22,390 nt of DNA from CAMTWB01 sp037441775. GTDB taxonomy: Bacteria > Desulfobacterota > Syntrophia > Syntrophales > CAMTWB01. Position 1 is the first letter of the stretch; each line of letters begins with the position of its first letter. The notes below the pieces were generated by a model, which made no database searches, was not told the origin of the DNA, and was given only the letters and a program-made list of their open reading frames with translations. The stretch covers positions 1 to 22,390 of the forward strand of contig JBBIRO010000048.1 of NCBI GenBank assembly GCA_037441775.1. Direction: 5' to 3'. Of this stretch, positions 1 to 8,272 are shown piece after piece. Position numbers and translations under genes: made by a program.

Positions 1-77
1 CCGATATAGAAGCTGTTGCAGTTGTTGTCGAAAAAATCGTTCCATTGATAAACATAGAGGTCTTTTGCAAATTTCAT
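1..77 (-). CDS. Start of a gene cut by the window edge, possibly MBL-fold hydrolase
   Basis: The first 25 codons of a leftward gene are visible; the rest lies outside the window. It begins MKFAKDLYVYQWNDFFDNNC and continues NSFYIG. An AAAGGAG ribosome binding site sits 5 bases before the ATG at 77, so the start is well supported. The opening, with a short beta strand, an aromatic-rich turn and an Asn-Cys-Asn-Ser-(Phe/Tyr) strand, is like the N-terminus of metallo-beta-lactamase-fold hydrolases of anaerobic bacteria. The metal-binding HxHxDH motif would lie outside the window, so the family call is a guess from the N-terminus alone. The existence of a real gene here is much more certain than its identity. 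Confidence 0.55.
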   Translation of the reverse strand, partial: MKFAKDLYVYQWNDFFDNNCNSFYI

Positions 78-165
78 CTTCGCTCCTTTGCGATCGCCGG
101 GGATCTGTTTTTCTTCTGATAAACCCTACACGATATGTCGAAAAAAAGACAACAAAACGAGGAAG

Positions 166-219
166 TGTCAGCGGTCTTTGCAAAGTGAGCCATTTTCGGT
201 CGTGAAAAGTGAGCCACCT
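166..219. repeat. Terminal repeats of an IS21-family element
   Basis: Two copies of the octamer-like unit AAAGTGAGCCA occur in direct orientation at 182-192 and 207-217, separated by TTTTCGGTCGTGA. Multiple short direct repeats of the GTGAGCCA/TGGCTCAC type close to the tip, with a TGT at the outer edge (here 166), are the usual layout of IS21-family ends. The IstB-like fragment at 239-373 ends about 20 bp inside these repeats, which is where istB ends in intact elements. No matching opposite end or target duplication is visible, so this is a remnant. Confidence 0.55.
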
Positions 220-238
220 TGTACTCAGGACTGTCTCA

Positions 239-373
239 CTTCCAGCCCCCCTTTCCGACTTTTTCCCGGAGCCTGTAGCTGTTGCCCCGCATGTTGATGA
301 CCACACTGTTGTACAGCAGGCGATCCAAAAAGACCGTCACAATGACCGGATACTGAAACAGTTCGGTCCAATG
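239..373 (-). pseudogene. istB: C-terminal remnant of IstB-like IS21 helper ATPase
   Basis: A 45-codon stretch on the minus strand reads HWTELFQYPVIVTVFLDRLL followed by YNSVVINMRGNSYRLREK and a stop codon at 236-238. This matches what is known of the C-terminus of IS21 transposition helper IstB: a 'W.E.FGDP' lead, an 'AILDRLLHHS' helix and the closing 'I.GdSYRLREK' strand. The ATPase domain with its Walker motifs is entirely missing; upstream the reading runs directly into IS91-like sequence. It has no start codon of its own and is certainly non-functional. IS21-type terminal repeats follow just downstream at 182-217, which supports the call. Confidence 0.65.
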
Positions 374-381
374 CACGGTCG

Positions 382-497
382 CTGGCCAAACTCCACCACG
401 CGTTTCTGGTGGCAGGAAGGGCAACAGTGCGGCGATTGCAGGAAAAGGCCAGCAGATACTCATGGCCGCAGTCTTTACACTTCACACGGGCGAAGCC
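382..497 (-). pseudogene. Frameshifted zinc-finger fragment of an IS91-like transposase
   Basis: The minus strand first reads GFARVKCKDCGHEYLLAFSC then NRR (497-429). After a frameshift near 424-428 it continues CPSCHQKRVVEFGQ (423-382). Together this is the zinc-binding domain found at the N-terminus of IS91/IS1294-type transposases, where the segments are normally joined as CKRR.FCPSCHQKR in one frame. Only about 40 of the expected 350 or more residues remain. The fragment is abruptly joined, about 8 bases later, to the C-terminus of an IstB gene from an unrelated IS21 element, so it is a deletion or recombination scar. The start-like ATG at 530 overlaps the end of the kinase gene and is not meaningful. 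Confidence 0.6.
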
Positions 498-526
498 GTT
501 GAGGTTTCCCGCGCCATGGTTTTTAT

Positions 527-3523
527 TCAATTATGGGATTTTAATAACCGCTCGATTTTTGCGGCAAGATCTTTTACATTAAAAGGCTTTTGAATAAATG
601 GTGTGCCCGCATCAAGCACTCCATGATGGACGATGGCGTTATCCGTATAACCAGACATAAAAAGCACCTTGATGTCTGGCTGATTCCTTCTGAGACGCTC
701 CACCAGCACAGCGCCGCTCATAATGGGCATAATGACATCCGTAATAACGAGGTCGGGCTTTAACCCTTTTTCTTCGACCAACAACAAAGCCTCTCCGCCG
801 TTTGCTGCAACGGTTACTCGATAGCCCAATTCCGTGAGCATTGCCTCAAATAGACCCCGTAATGCCAGCTCATCTTCCACAATAAGAATATGTTCCCTGC
901 CGCCTTTGTGTCCTGCATCTTTCTCTGTTTGTTTTTCCTCTAATTGTGCCTTGGCAAGGGTTGCTGGAATATATATCTTGAAGGTTGTTCCTTTTTCTGG
1001 CTCGGAATAGACGAAGATATTTCCACCTGATTGTTTTACGATGCCATAAACAGTGGCAAGTCCAAGCCCAGTGCCTTTTTTTCCCTTTGTTGTAAAAAAC
1101 GGTTCGAAGATCCTGGACAAGGTCTCCCTGTCCATACCTCTGCCTGTGTCCGTAGCTGCAAGCATTACATAATCTCCGGGCACTGTACCTGCATGATTTT
1201 GGGCATAAGACTCATCTAATGCGACATTGGCGGTTTCGATGATTAGTTTCCCGCCATACGGCATAGCATCGCGGGCATTCACCGCCAGATTCATGATAAT
1301 CTGCTCAATCTGCCCCTGATCGGCTTTCACATAGGATAAATCTTCTGCTAATGCCAAAGTTAGCTCAATGTCTTCGCCTATCAACCGACGCAGCATTCCC
1401 TCGATTGCCTTGAGTGATTCATTGATATTTAAAATCTTAGGCTGCAGTATCTGTTTTCTACTGAAAGCTAATAGCTGCTCGGTCAGAGACATAGAGCGTC
1501 TTCCTGCTTCAACGATTTGACGCACTTCTTCCCGCATTGGGTCTCCCTGATGAAGTTTGTTAAGTACAAGCTCACCATAACCTAAAATGACATTCAGCAT
1601 GTTGTTGAAGTCATGAGCCACGCCACCCGCAAGCTGACCGATAGACTCCAGCTTCTGGGATTGATAGAGCTGGGATTCCAATTCTTTTTCTTTTGTAATG
1701 TCGTGAATGATGGGATGAAGATAGTCTTTGCCTTTAATCTCAATTTTACTGCTGAAGACCTTCACATCTCTGATTGAACCATCTGCAAGGCGATGGCGAA
1801 ACTCAAAATAGGTCTTTTCCAGTGTCCTTGCTTTTTCAAGTTCTATTTTAATTTCATCGGGCGGCAGGATATTTATCTGCTGGATTTTCATCCGCTTAAG
1901 CTCTTCACGGCTCCAGCCATAGAAATCCGCTGCCGCCTTATTGGCATCTATGATATCGCCTGAATCAGGGTCAAGTACAAGTTTTACGGCGGAATGATCT
2001 TCAAATAATCTACGATAGCTCTCCTCACTCTCTTTTAGCGCCTCCTCCATTTTCTTGCGTTCGGTGATATCCTGAATATATCCTTCAAGAAATAGTAGTT
2101 CCCTATTTTCGTTAAATATTCCTCTTCCTTTTTCCCAAACCCATTTTATTTCTCCAGAAGCAGTACGTATCTGATACTCCTCCTCAAGTGGAAGCTTAGC
2201 TTCCAATAGTTTCTGCCATTTTCCCCAGAGGTATGTTTGATATTGCTCTAAAATAAGATCATTAAAAGCGATTTTTTTATTATTAATCAAATCTTCAGGT
2301 AAATAGCCGGTTAATTTATAGCATCCATCGCTGACAAAAAGCATTGTCCAGTTCTTGTCGTTAAGACAACGATAAGCCATTCCGGGCAGATTGCTAATCA
2401 GGATTGAAAACTGTCGTTCTCTTTCTCCCAGAGCATCCTCAGCCATCTTGCGTTCGGTGATGTCCAGCCCAATTCCCATTGAAACACCATCGGAAAGTAA
2501 GGTATTCGTCCATGCTGTATCTATAACAGTGCCGCTTTTTGTTGATGTCTTGAAATCTTTCCAACCAGTTGGCTTGTTTATCATAAAATCAGTCGCTTCT
2601 TTAAGAGCTTCTGGCTCGGGGTAACATTTCGCTAAAATATTTTCGGTTTTCCATTCCTCTAATGACCATCCCAATTTTTTAACAAGCTCGTGATTGACTG
2701 TTTTTATGTTGCCTCTTTCATCGAAGTAGGCAATCATAACTGGAATATGGTCGAATATTTTTTGAAGTATTTCTCTTTGCTGATTTAGCCCTATTTCAAC
2801 CATCTTACGTTCGGTGATGTCGAGCATGGAAACAACGCTATGTTTAAATCCAGCCACCATACTTACTTGTAGTATAGCTCTGCGCACCTCCCCTGCTTTG
2901 TTGACCAACTTCACTTCGTATTGAGACGGCGCTTTTTCTGGATCCTCACGCCTTAGTTTATAATATCTGAGCATCATCTCTAAACTCTCGGGCGCAACGT
3001 ACTTAGTCCACTTTGTGCCGATAAGCTCTTTTGGGCTATATCCTGTAACTGATAAACATGTTTTATTTGCCATAATGATTGTGGTGTCTTCTTCAACAAT
3101 CAAGGTTGCTGTGCCTGTAGCTTCAAATATTGCCCGATATTTAGCTTCGCCTTCTCGAATAAGTTCCTCAGACTGCTGCCGCAGATGAAGCAGGATTTCC
3201 ATATGAGCCCTTAATTCAGACTTTGTGAAGGGCTTCCGCAGGCAGTCGTCAAATCCGGCAGACAGCCAAACATCTATGTCGTCATCCTTGCCCAGCACAA
3301 TTATCACAGGCAAAAAAGCATCTGATGATTGCTTTAATTTTAAAACTTCCGGTCCCATTTGAGATGCAGATTGGACATCAAAAATAAATATATCTGCCTG
3401 TAGCCAGTCTTCATCTTGTTGAGCAAGTATTTCACAGTCGAGGGAGGCAAGATATTCAGCGATGAGTTCTTGGTCATCTGGGCTTGTTAAAAAAAGCTTA
3501 ATTTTTCTCTTTTCTGTGCTCAT
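527..3523 (-). CDS. Hybrid multi-PAS sensor histidine kinase with two receiver domains
   Basis: A soluble two-component hybrid kinase of about 998 residues. In order: an N-terminal receiver-like domain (about 6-118, with a Ser-Pro-Asp-Asp pair, an FIFD candidate phosphoacceptor and a Lys-Pro-Phe motif); four PAS/PAC repeats (about 125-620), each closing with a 'DITERK'-type PAC end; a HisKA domain with the phospho-accepting His in AGGVAHDFNNML; a HATPase with NLAVNARDAM, DTGRGM and GTGLGLATVYG; and a C-terminal receiver (about 877-998) with phosphoacceptor Asp in LVITDVIMP and Lys in QKPF. There is no membrane segment, so it should sense an intracellular cue. I prefer the ATG at 3523 because GAGAGG lies about 7 bases upstream. 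In-frame ATGs at 3529 and 3544 are possible but badly spaced. No DNA-binding partner is adjacent. Its target is unknown. Confidence 0.93.
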   Translation of the reverse strand: MSTEKRKIKLFLTSPDDQELIAEYLASLDCEILAQQDEDWLQADIFIFDVQSASQMGPEVLKLKQSSDAFLPVIIVLGKDDDIDVWLSAGFDDCLRKPFTKSELRAHMEILLHLRQQSEELIREGEAKYRAIFEATGTATLIVEEDTTIIMANKTCLSVTGYSPKELIGTKWTKYVAPESLEMMLRYYKLRREDPEKAPSQYEVKLVNKAGEVRRAILQVSMVAGFKHSVVSMLDITERKMVEIGLNQQREILQKIFDHIPVMIAYFDERGNIKTVNHELVKKLGWSLEEWKTENILAKCYPEPEALKEATDFMINKPTGWKDFKTSTKSGTVIDTAWTNTLLSDGVSMGIGLDITERKMAEDALGERERQFSILISNLPGMAYRCLNDKNWTMLFVSDGCYKLTGYLPEDLINNKKIAFNDLILEQYQTYLWGKWQKLLEAKLPLEEEYQIRTASGEIKWVWEKGRGIFNENRELLFLEGYIQDITERKKMEEALKESEESYRRLFEDHSAVKLVLDPDSGDIIDANKAAADFYGWSREELKRMKIQQINILPPDEIKIELEKARTLEKTYFEFRHRLADGSIRDVKVFSSKIEIKGKDYLHPIIHDITKEKELESQLYQSQKLESIGQLAGGVAHDFNNMLNVILGYGELVLNKLHQGDPMREEVRQIVEAGRRSMSLTEQLLAFSRKQILQPKILNINESLKAIEGMLRRLIGEDIELTLALAEDLSYVKADQGQIEQIIMNLAVNARDAMPYGGKLIIETANVALDESYAQNHAGTVPGDYVMLAATDTGRGMDRETLSRIFEPFFTTKGKKGTGLGLATVYGIVKQSGGNIFVYSEPEKGTTFKIYIPATLAKAQLEEKQTEKDAGHKGGREHILIVEDELALRGLFEAMLTELGYRVTVAANGGEALLLVEEKGLKPDLVITDVIMPIMSGAVLVERLRRNQPDIKVLFMSGYTDNAIVHHGVLDAGTPFIQKPFNVKDLAAKIERLLKSHN

Positions 3524-3605
3524 GCACATCCCTCTCTCTCGCAAACTTAAGATTTAATGTTTTGATTGTATGCCAATACTCTATTGTAAACTGGTATTCG
3601 TAAAA

Positions 3606-3755
3606 CTAACTTAGGGAAATGCTTCGGCGCCGGCAGGCTTCCGATAGGCTCCGGATTCTTCCGGCAACTTGTAGCAAGGTGAGTCTCTCTTGCGCTATCT
3701 TCTTTTCGGCGGTCAAGTCTTCCTCCTTGGCTTGGTATTTGGTGGTACAAACACT
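3606..3755 (-). pseudogene. N-terminal helix-turn-helix fragment of a transposase
   Basis: One minus-strand frame between two stop codons (TAG at 3756-3758 and TAG at 3606-3608) reads TTKYQAKEEDLTAEKKIAQE and then RLTLLQVAGRIRSLSEACRR RSISLS. The pattern 'RL..L..A....SLSEACRR.GISRSQFYEYKRRFQ' is, from memory, the N-terminal helix-turn-helix of an integrase-type (IS481-like) transposase common in Desulfobacterota. Here the frame stops exactly where the recognition helix should continue, and no DDE catalytic core follows. A different 85-codon minus-strand frame covers the same bases (3547-3804) but has no family character, so I treat it as a shadow. The family name is from recall and needs a search. 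Confidence 0.45.
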
Positions 3756-3867
3756 CTAACCAAAGAGAAGACCGACGGCCGCTTTTTCTTCCCCCCAACT
3801 GCATGGGAAGAGCCTAACTTTTACAGATAAATATTTTTGCAACTGTTAAAGATCAGCAAGGCACGCC

Positions 3868-3914
3868 AATCATAAGTATGCGGCGCACTTAGAGTACGCC
3901 GCATACTTATGATT
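3868..3914. repeat. Long near-perfect inverted repeat (hairpin) between kinase and TRAP genes
   Basis: The arm AATCATAAGTATGCGGCG (3868-3885) is exactly repeated in inverse orientation at 3897-3914. After one mismatch the stem continues for three more pairs and closes on a 3-base loop, giving about 21 paired positions. It lies about 150 bp past the stop of the TRAP binding-protein gene. There is no T-run on either side, so it is not a standard intrinsic terminator. A small palindromic mobile element (MITE- or REP-like) or a Rho-independent structure lacking a U-tract are both possible. Confidence 0.8.
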
Positions 3915-4060
3915 TACCCATTTTGCCTCAAGGCCTTTTTACAAGGCATTCTCGACACCAACGTTTTTTTGCTTTTCGAGTTCCTCACATTCAAGCCCCG
4001 CGCTTCTGTGACGTATTCCTCCCGATTATCCGGCGCTCTTTTTCGCCCCGGGCTTGCGTT

Positions 4061-5176
4061 TCATCTCTTCAAAAGAGACTCGGGCTTGATTTCCGGTGGT
4101 CCGGCAGGCGACAAGATACGAAATTCTATCTGCTTTTTTGTCCAGTAATCAATCCGGTCCCTAAGGAATTTGATCCAGCCACGCACCTCTGCTTCAGAAT
4201 GCCCCTTTCCTACCATGGCTTTCACGTACGTATCTATGACCGGCTCAACAGCCGCCCTCCATCTTGCCATTTCATCGCGGGGCAGTTCAATAAATTCTAC
4301 CCCCTTCTCCAAGCCATATTCTCTGCCGACAAACTCCCCACCATTCCACATCAAATAAAATCGTTCCTTGTACTCCCCGACCAGGGTGTCAAATGTGACC
4401 TTGACGTCCGCTGGCAGCCTCCTATAGCTGTCTTTGTTCATTGCCACATAAAAGGGAAACGGATGCGAGATTGGCCAGATGGAAGTCGTAAATTTAACCA
4501 CTTCAGCAAAGCGGAAGGATCTAAGCGTTTCAAAATTTGATGCCTCACCATCAATGACACCCTTTGAGATGGCATCGAAAACTTCCGGCATCGGCGTGGG
4601 TGCCGGGGTTCCGCCAAGCGCCCTGATAACAGAGCCGGCAAGCCCGGGTGCTCTTATGGTTAAACCTTTCAGATCTTCCATTCTGCGCACTGGCTTTTTC
4701 GAAGTGGAGATGGCGCTTGGAGGGGAAGTCATCATCCAAAGTACCCTCACAGCATCGAATTCTTTGGGCTTAAATTGGTGATAGAAATCATTGGCGACCT
4801 GGCTGCTCACCCAGACGCTGGGATAGCCCAGAGGTAGGCCCACCACTTCGGTCACGGGCATGCGACCAGGCGTATAATAAACATGAGAGTAAGCTATATC
4901 AACGGCACCACTTACCAGGGAGTCAAAAGTTGCAACGGGGGTTACTAATGAGCCACCGGCAAAGAAGTCGACCTTCACCTGGCCACCGGTGCGACCTTCT
5001 AATTCGCGACAAAATTCTTCCAATAATCTCCCATGAATTGAGAGGGGGGGAACGTATGTCGCTACTCTCAACCGGATCGTCTGCGCATAGGCCTTTTCAA
5101 AAGGCAAGACAGATGCAATTAGCCCCGCACAGAGAACTAAAAACAGGAAGCGCAACCACAATTTTTTCTGTTTCAT
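4061..5176 (-). CDS. TRAP-type transporter periplasmic solute-binding protein (DctP family)
   Basis: A 371-residue extracytoplasmic binding protein of the DctP family, which captures carboxylates or related anions for TRAP transporters. The start at 5176 is chosen because GGAGG lies 7 bases upstream; the longer reading to 5227 adds 17 residues with no signal. Residues 1-31 form a signal peptide (basic start, hydrophobic core, AYA cleavage site before Gln32). The mature protein shows the DctP pattern: the 'MEDLKGLTIRAPG' segment around 167-178 with the conserved substrate-binding Arg (Arg175), and 'FDAISKGVIDGEASN' around 200-214. Length is slightly above the usual 320-350. No DctQ or DctM membrane gene is in the window on either side, so it is an orphan here. 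It could serve a distant permease or act as a sensor component. Confidence 0.9.
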   Translation of the reverse strand: MKQKKLWLRFLFLVLCAGLIASVLPFEKAYAQTIRLRVATYVPPLSIHGRLLEEFCRELEGRTGGQVKVDFFAGGSLVTPVATFDSLVSGAVDIAYSHVYYTPGRMPVTEVVGLPLGYPSVWVSSQVANDFYHQFKPKEFDAVRVLWMMTSPPSAISTSKKPVRRMEDLKGLTIRAPGLAGSVIRALGGTPAPTPMPEVFDAISKGVIDGEASNFETLRSFRFAEVVKFTTSIWPISHPFPFYVAMNKDSYRRLPADVKVTFDTLVGEYKERFYLMWNGGEFVGREYGLEKGVEFIELPRDEMARWRAAVEPVIDTYVKAMVGKGHSEAEVRGWIKFLRDRIDYWTKKQIEFRILSPAGPPEIKPESLLKR

Positions 5177-5912
5177 TTGTAATACCTCCGTTGATTTGGT
5201 TAAATTGTTGCCATGTGAACAAAACACTTATAGTTAAGCTAGCAGGTAACTGATGGAATCTGTTAACTTAATAACTTACTATTAAGCAGCCAAACCCCGG
5301 AGCAATCCGGTTATCAGCGGATTCAGCAGAATAGCTCCCTAAGATGGCCTTCTTCTTGGCACGGAATCCGCGCAGGAAGTGATCACCATCGGTTACATCA
5401 TATAAAAATTCATCTACGGGTGATCCGGCAGTATGGGGGCTGCGACAAATTTGTCGGTCGGAGCCGAAACTGCCCCGAGCCTCCGTAGCCGCGGGCCTTG
5501 CGCCCGTGTCCACCTTGGCAACAGGCAACCGCGAAGCCGCACCCAAATGGCAAAACTATCTTTTGTCGCCTTTATTTTAGCCGCCGCCACCATTTTTTTA
5601 AGTGTCGTAAAGTATTGTTAAAAGCGGACATATCCTGTGCTACAAAATAGGACTTTCCCCTTTGCCGCTAATACAGCCAATACCATATAAGCGATTTTGG
5701 CACTNNNNNNNNNNNNNNNNNNNNNNNNNNNNNNNNNNNNNNNNNNNNNNNNNNNNNNNNNNNNNNNNNNNNNNNNNNNNNNNNNNNNNNNNNNNNNNNN
5801 NNNNGGACTTTCCCCTTTGCCGCTAATACAGCCAATACCATATAAGCGATTTTGGCACTACATTTAACTTTTCAAAGAGCCATAAAGTATAACAAACTAA
5901 TGTTATTGTATT
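5177..5912. other. Non-coding stretch between hypF and TRAP gene, with assembly gap
   Basis: I see no convincing gene in these 736 bases. A 92-codon minus-strand frame (5268-5546) has no recognisable motif or ribosome binding site. A perfect 14-bp palindrome CGACAAATTTGTCG lies at 5443-5456 and could be an operator. Positions 5705-5804 are 100 Ns. A short AT-rich inverted repeat (ATAACA...TGTTAT, about 5890-5907) follows the hypF stop codon and might weakly end the hydrogenase transcript, but there is no clear U-tract. Confidence 0.6.
5650..5859. other. Assembly gap of 100 Ns flanked by identical 55-bp sequences
   Basis: The 55 bases at 5650-5704 are repeated exactly at 5805-5859 (both begin GGACTTTCCCC and end TTTTGGCACT), with precisely 100 Ns between. 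A round-number gap with flanks identical over 55 bp is typical of two de Bruijn contigs that overlap by one k-mer of 55 and were scaffolded without being merged. The real distance may be zero, with only one copy of the 55 bp present. A true direct repeat around a missing element is the alternative. Confidence 0.9.
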
Positions 5913-8228
5913 TTACTTTTTGAATGAGCTGAAGTTGGCGATGACGGCCTGGCCTAGCGAAATGCCGCCGTCATTGCCGGGCACCTGCCGGTGGGTAAGC
6001 GCGGAAAAACCGCAGGCTTTAAGCATGGGGATGACTTTGTTCAAAAGCAGTCTATTTTGGAACACACCGCCGCTTAAAGCCACTTGAACGATTCCCGTCC
6101 TTGCGGCTAAAAGCCGGCACATATCGCAAATCATCTGGGCTATCGTATTGTGGAACCGGGCCGCTATTTCAGCGGTAGGAACGCCGCAGGACGCATCTGA
6201 GGCGATGGCGGCAAGGAGTTCCCTGAGTCCGACGATGTTTACGCCTTCCCGCTCGAATATTGCGTAGGGATAGCATATGCCGGCCGCCCGCCCATCGTCA
6301 TCATAGGCCTTCATCTCCAACTCGATTGCCGCCTGACCTTCGTAGTCGATTTCCGCCCGAACGCCGGTCAGAGCCGCAACGACATCGAAGAGCCGCCCCA
6401 TACTCGAGCACAGGGGAGAGTTGAGATTTCTTTCGCTCTGGTGTTTGATGATCTCGATTTCCCTGGGGTTAACGCCCTGTAAAAATGGCAGTTTCGCGTT
6501 TAAGACCCGATCACCCAATAGTTTCAGCAGATAGCCGATGGCGGCGCGATAGGGCTTTTTTATGGCGGCAGCCCCCCCGGCTAAAGGCAGGTACTCCAGA
6601 TGTCCCAGCCGCTGGAAGCCCCGATAGTCGGCAACCAGAAACTCTCCCCCCCAGATATGGCCGTCACTGCCCCATCCGGTGCCGTCTAAAGCCACGCCGA
6701 TAACTTGGCTTTCAACCATGTTATCCACCATGCAGCTGACGATGTGGGCATGGTGATGCTGAATCGGAACAAGTTTCAGGTGGGGGAATTTGGCCCCCTG
6801 TTTTCGCGCATATTTGACGGAGAGATATTCCGGATGGAGATCATGGGCCAAGATTTCCGGATTAATATTGAATAGTCTTTTGTAAAGCGTAAGAGTACTT
6901 TCGAAATGCTCCATCGTCTCCAGATTTTCCATATCGCCGATATGCTGGCTGATGAAGGCATGGTTTTCTTTGGTCAAGCAGAAGGTGTTTTTCTCCTGGG
7001 CGCCACAACCAAGGACCGGGCGGGCCAGGAAGTTCAGTGGCACCGGCTGCGGGGCGTAACCACGGGCCCGGCGAATAAGCCCAGGCGCGCCTCCTTCGAT
7101 AAAAGCCACGCTATCATCATAGCGGGCGGATATCTCCCGATTATGGATCAAAAAGTAATCGGCGAGTCCAGAGAGCCTCCGGAGCGCCTCATCGTTATCT
7201 TGACAGATCGGCTCTTCGCTCAAATTACCGCTGGTCATGACCAGCGGCCGCCCCGCCTCCCTAAGGAGCAGGTGGTGCAAAGGGGTCACGGGAAACATCA
7301 CCCCGAGATATTTGAGATTGGGGGCAACGGCCGGAGAAAGAGATGATTCAGGCTTCCAACGTAACAGCACTATCGGACATTGCGGCGAGGCGAGCAGTTT
7401 TTCTTCCGGCTCCGAGATCAGGCAGTGCCCTCTTGCTTCCTCAATACCTGTAAGCATTACCGCGAACGGTTTGCCCGGTCGCCGCTTTCTGAGACGCAGC
7501 ACTTGAACCGACCGCTCGTTGGTAGCGTCACAGGCCAAAAGAAACCCCCCCAAGCCCCTGACGGCCAGGATTTTCCCGTTCTTAAGCAGTTGACCTGCGT
7601 GGGCAATAACATCAAGAGTCTCCAACCGTACGCCTTTTGAGTTCCTAAGTTCCAATCGGGGGCCGCAGGCTGGGCAGGCATTTGGCTGGGCATGAAAACG
7701 GCGGTCTTGCGGGCTATCGTATTCCGCCTGGCAGGCGCGGCACATCCGAAACAGGCGCATGGTGGTGTTTGGTCGGTCGTAGGGGATGTCTTCTATGATG
7801 GTAAAGCGGGGACCGCAATTGGTGCAGTTGGTAAATGGGTAACGGCTGCGTCTATCCGTTATGTCGAAAACTTCACGCAGACACTCCCCGCAGGTAGTGA
7901 TATCCGGGGAGATAAGTTGATACTTCCCGGCTTGGGAAAGGCTCTGACGGATTTCAAACCCGGTAAAGTTTCTCTTCTGGTGATACGAAACCGCTATTTT
8001 TTCGATGCGAGCCTGCGGCGGGGAATTGTTTTGCAATTCAAACAAAAAACGCCTCAGGCAGGCGCTTGCCCCTTCTACCTCAATTTTGACATCTCCCGAA
8101 GTATTGCAAACCCAGCCTTTAAGGTCGTATTTAGCAGCCAACTGATACACAAAAGGCCTAAAACCAACGCCCTGGACAACGCCCCGGACACTGATTCGCG
8201 CCAACTCGGAAGTTTCGACCCCAGTCAT
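5913..8228 (-). CDS. hypF: HypF, carbamoyl transferase for [NiFe]-hydrogenase maturation
   Basis: HypF uses carbamoyl phosphate and ATP to carbamoylate the C-terminal Cys of HypE, the first step in making the active-site cyanide ligands. At 771 residues it is full length. Domains: acylphosphatase (about 10-95, VQGVGFRPF at 18-26); two zinc fingers (Cys113, 116, 135, 138 and Cys163, 166, 185, 188); a YrdC-like nucleotide-binding domain (about 205-390, with GKPFAVM and TSGN); and a Kae1-like domain with HHHAH at 491-495, DGTGWGSDG near 515 and the closing LSGGVFQNRLL. It is the last gene of the hydrogenase operon, 44 bases after hypA. The ribosome site before the ATG at 8228 is weak, but no other start fits because the frame is closed just upstream and the domain begins at once. 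Confidence 0.97.
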   Translation of the reverse strand: MTGVETSELARISVRGVVQGVGFRPFVYQLAAKYDLKGWVCNTSGDVKIEVEGASACLRRFLFELQNNSPPQARIEKIAVSYHQKRNFTGFEIRQSLSQAGKYQLISPDITTCGECLREVFDITDRRSRYPFTNCTNCGPRFTIIEDIPYDRPNTTMRLFRMCRACQAEYDSPQDRRFHAQPNACPACGPRLELRNSKGVRLETLDVIAHAGQLLKNGKILAVRGLGGFLLACDATNERSVQVLRLRKRRPGKPFAVMLTGIEEARGHCLISEPEEKLLASPQCPIVLLRWKPESSLSPAVAPNLKYLGVMFPVTPLHHLLLREAGRPLVMTSGNLSEEPICQDNDEALRRLSGLADYFLIHNREISARYDDSVAFIEGGAPGLIRRARGYAPQPVPLNFLARPVLGCGAQEKNTFCLTKENHAFISQHIGDMENLETMEHFESTLTLYKRLFNINPEILAHDLHPEYLSVKYARKQGAKFPHLKLVPIQHHHAHIVSCMVDNMVESQVIGVALDGTGWGSDGHIWGGEFLVADYRGFQRLGHLEYLPLAGGAAAIKKPYRAAIGYLLKLLGDRVLNAKLPFLQGVNPREIEIIKHQSERNLNSPLCSSMGRLFDVVAALTGVRAEIDYEGQAAIELEMKAYDDDGRAAGICYPYAIFEREGVNIVGLRELLAAIASDASCGVPTAEIAARFHNTIAQMICDMCRLLAARTGIVQVALSGGVFQNRLLLNKVIPMLKACGFSALTHRQVPGNDGGISLGQAVIANFSSFKK

Positions 8229-8272
8229 AAGATCAAAATTTCATCGCCTTGCCTTGAGAAACAAATATTTAA

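Noticed and set aside
3547..3804. 85-codon minus-strand frame upstream of the hybrid kinase
   Set aside because: Another frame of the same strand carries the transposase-like helix-turn-helix pattern; this one has no protein features.
3923..4540. 205-codon plus-strand frame
   Set aside because: Mostly antisense to the TRAP binding protein gene, with no motif.
5357..5372. Plus-strand TGGCACGGAATCCGCG, a partial sigma-54 match
   Set aside because: The -12 block is poor (CCGCG for TTGCW) and no plus-strand gene follows.
5268..5546. 92-codon minus-strand frame between hypF and the TRAP gene
   Set aside because: No recognisable domain, no ribosome binding site, composition unlike the neighbouring proteins. 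I cannot support it as a gene, though a remnant is possible.
6783..6797. GGGG-N7-CCCC match inside hypF
   Set aside because: Inside a conserved coding region and not near a sigma-54 promoter; about the number expected by chance.
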